Origin: Rhizorhabdus histidinilytica
GTDB lineage: Bacteria > Pseudomonadota > Alphaproteobacteria > Sphingomonadales > Sphingomonadaceae
DNA: 64,000 bases
Assembly: GCF_900167915.1 (NCBI RefSeq)
Contig: NZ_FUYM01000001.1
Coordinates: forward strand, 704,619-768,618
Direction: 5' to 3'
Made by a program: the position numbers and the translations under genes. Within the stretch, counting starts at the first letter, position 1. Each line of letters opens with the position of its first letter. Under the pieces are notes generated by a model. It made no database searches, had not been told where the DNA came from, and worked only from the letters and a program-made list of their open reading frames with translations. Shown here one piece after another: positions 60,817 through 64,000 of the stretch.

Positions 60817-60871
60817 GCCAGCCCGTCCTCCTCTTTCCTGCTGCTCCTTAATGCGGAAGCGCCCTCAGCGA

Positions 60872-62473
60872 TCAATGCCGGAAATGGCGCATGCCCGTGA
60901 AGACCATCGCGAGCCCGGCTTCGTCCGCGGCCGCGATCACCTCGGCGTCGCGGATCGACCCGCCCGGCTGGATCACCGCCGTGGCCCCGGCCTCGACCGC
61001 CGCCAGCAGGCCGTCGGCGAACGGGAAGAAGGCATCCGAGGCGACCGCCGAGCCGATCGTGCGCGGCGTGGCCCAGCCCGCCTTCTCGGCGGCATCCTTC
61101 GCCTTCCAGGCGGCGATGCGCGCCGATTCGAGCCGGTTCATCTGGCCGGCGCCGACGCCGGCCGTCGATCCGCCCTTGGCATAGACGATCGCGTTCGACT
61201 TGACGTGCTTGGCGACCGTCCAGGCGAACAGGCAGTCCTTGAGCTCCTGCTCGGTCGGCGCGCGCTTCGTCACCACCTTGAGGTCCTCAAGGCCGATCCG
61301 GCCATTGTCGCGCGACTGGAGCAGCACGCCGCCGGCGATGCTCTTCATCGTCAGGCCGGCACGCGCCGGATCGGGCAGATCGCCGGTCAGCAGCAGGCGG
61401 AGGTTCTTCTTCTTCGCGAACACCGCCTTGGCCTCGTCATCTGCGTCGGGCGCGGCGACGACTTCGGTGAAGATGCCGCTGATCGCCTCGGCGGTCTTGC
61501 CGTCGAGCGGCCGGTTGACCGCGATGATGCCGCCGAAGGCCGAGACGCTGTCGCAGGCGAGCGCCGCCTCATAGGCCTCGATCAGCGTGTCGGCGCTGGC
61601 GACGCCGCAGGGATTGGCGTGCTTGACGATGACGACGGTGGGCGGACCGTCGCGGAACTCGCTGACCAGCTCGAGCGCGGCGTCGGCGTCGTTGTAGTTG
61701 TTGTAGCTCAGTTCCTTGCCCTGGACCTGGGTCGCCTGGGCGATGCCACGTGCGGTCGGCCCGACCGGCAGGTAGAGCGCCGCCTGCTGGTGCGGGTTCT
61801 CGCCATAGCGCAGTTCCTCGGCCTTGCGGACCGGGATCGAGAGCGCCTCCGGGAAGAATTGTCCCTGGTCGGCATGGGCGAACCAGGAGGAGATCATCGC
61901 GTCATAGGTCGCGGTCGCGGCAAATGCCTTGGCGGCGAAGCGCTTGCGCAGCGCGAAGTCGGTGGTGCCGCCGCTGGCGATGATCTCGGCATAGTCGGCC
62001 GGATCGGTCGCGATCGTCACATAGGCATGGTTCTTGGCCGCCGAGCGGACCATCGACGGACCGCCGATGTCGATATTCTCGATGACCTCGTCGCGACCGG
62101 CGCCCTTGGCGACGGTCTGCGCGAACGGATAGAGGTTGACCACCACCAGGTCGATCGCGCCGATGCCATGGTCGGTCATCGCCTTGGCATGCTCGGGATC
62201 GTCGCGGACGCTGAGCAGGCCGCCATGAACCATCGGATGCAGCGTCTTGACCCGTCCGTCCATCATCTCCGGGAAGCCGGTGATATCGGAGATGTCCTTC
62301 ACATCGAGCCCGGCGTCGCGGAGCGCCTTGGCGGTGCCGCCGGTCGAGACCAGCTCGACGCCCCACCCCGCCAGCGCCTGGCCCAGCTCGACCAGCCCGC
62401 TCTTGTCGGAGACCGACAGCAGAGCGCGCTTGATGGCGACTTTGTCGGGGGCGGGCGTGGTAGGGGTCTTCAT
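60872..62473 (-). CDS. purH: Bifunctional AICAR formyltransferase / IMP cyclohydrolase
   Basis: The product has 533 residues. The N-terminal IMP cyclohydrolase part ([47 protein letters not shown]) is followed by the formyltransferase ([11 protein letters not shown], and at the C-terminus [16 protein letters not shown]). It does the last two steps of IMP synthesis. Confidence 0.97.
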   Translation of the reverse strand: MKTPTTPAPDKVAIKRALLSVSDKSGLVELGQALAGWGVELVSTGGTAKALRDAGLDVKDISDITGFPEMMDGRVKTLHPMVHGGLLSVRDDPEHAKAMTDHGIGAIDLVVVNLYPFAQTVAKGAGRDEVIENIDIGGPSMVRSAAKNHAYVTIATDPADYAEIIASGGTTDFALRKRFAAKAFAATATYDAMISSWFAHADQGQFFPEALSIPVRKAEELRYGENPHQQAALYLPVGPTARGIAQATQVQGKELSYNNYNDADAALELVSEFRDGPPTVVIVKHANPCGVASADTLIEAYEAALACDSVSAFGGIIAVNRPLDGKTAEAISGIFTEVVAAPDADDEAKAVFAKKKNLRLLLTGDLPDPARAGLTMKSIAGGVLLQSRDNGRIGLEDLKVVTKRAPTEQELKDCLFAWTVAKHVKSNAIVYAKGGSTAGVGAGQMNRLESARIAAWKAKDAAEKAGWATPRTIGSAVASDAFFPFADGLLAAVEAGATAVIQPGGSIRDAEVIAAADEAGLAMVFTGMRHFRH

Positions 62474-62526
62474 GATGCGATCCTGTCGAGGGGCTGGGGT
62501 GACGTGGGAAATGGGGGGCGTGGTTC

Positions 62527-63927
<1,401 letters not shown>

Positions 63928-63975
63928 TCACCGGCTGAGGCAGACTGCCTCGGCTGAAGAGCGAGGAGACGGACG

Positions 63976-64000
63976 ATGAGTGAGATTGTCACGATTGGGC
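63976..64000 (+). CDS. Start of a gene running off the window
   Basis: ATG at 63976 preceded by GAGGAGACGGACG; only eight codons (MSEIVTIG) are visible. The ribosome-binding site supports a real start, but the product cannot be identified. Confidence 0.45.

Overview
The window looks like part of a sphingomonad chromosome (Sphingomonas, Rhizorhabdus or a relative; the genus cannot be fixed from this sequence). The clues are very high GC on the right, a bamA-skp-fabZ cluster that lacks the lipid A genes lpxD and lpxA, a TonB-receptor catabolic cluster, a eukaryote-type NADP isocitrate dehydrogenase and alphaproteobacterial translation-gene order.

Positions 1-18751 are the right-hand part of a prophage or phage-derived integrative element. 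It ends with overlapping excisionase and tyrosine integrase genes just before an intact tRNA-Ser(UGA) gene; the left end is outside the window. A tightly coupled leftward operon (6059 to 1), with many 4-base ATGA overlaps, carries a Cro-like regulator, a C5-methyltransferase-like protein, several small unknowns, a VRR-NUC nuclease and an AEP-type primase. A rightward operon (about 10.9 to 18.7 kb) carries a striking tetrapeptide-repeat protein, an HNH endonuclease, a Dam methyltransferase, small unknowns, xis and int. Between them (6.1-10.8 kb) lie a CI-like repressor gene and a set of mostly membrane, lipoprotein or unknown genes. Three 14-bp operators at 6071-6153 and two more of the same family at 10879-10921 sit on two promoters of similar geometry. 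This gives a lambda-like immunity region in which the intervening genes would stay outside the repressed operons. No capsid, tail or lysis genes are recognisable in the window.

Positions 18752-30600 hold the tRNA, an AraC regulator/VOC protein pair and a catabolic cluster. hyuA-hyuB, a major facilitator superfamily (MFS) transporter, a TonB-dependent receptor and an RraA-like protein run leftward. A LysR regulator and a persulfide-dioxygenase-like metallo-hydrolase run rightward, with a well-formed LysR box in the shared intergenic region. The substrate is unknown.

Positions 30600-45760 are core genome. Leftward: rpsB-tsf, then pyrH-frr-uppS-cdsA-dxr-rseP-bamA-skp-fabZ (translation, isoprenoid and phospholipid precursors, outer-membrane assembly) and rpmE. 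Nearby are pssA and psd for phosphatidylethanolamine, and icd. Hairpin terminators follow tsf, fabZ, rpmE and icd.

Positions 45760-64000 hold an FAD monooxygenase, two divergent K+/H+ antiporters, an EmrB/EmrA/NodT-type tripartite efflux operon whose EmrA gene appears frameshifted near its start, polA overlapping a polysaccharide flippase gene, an MFS exporter, purH, eno, and the first 25 bases of another gene.
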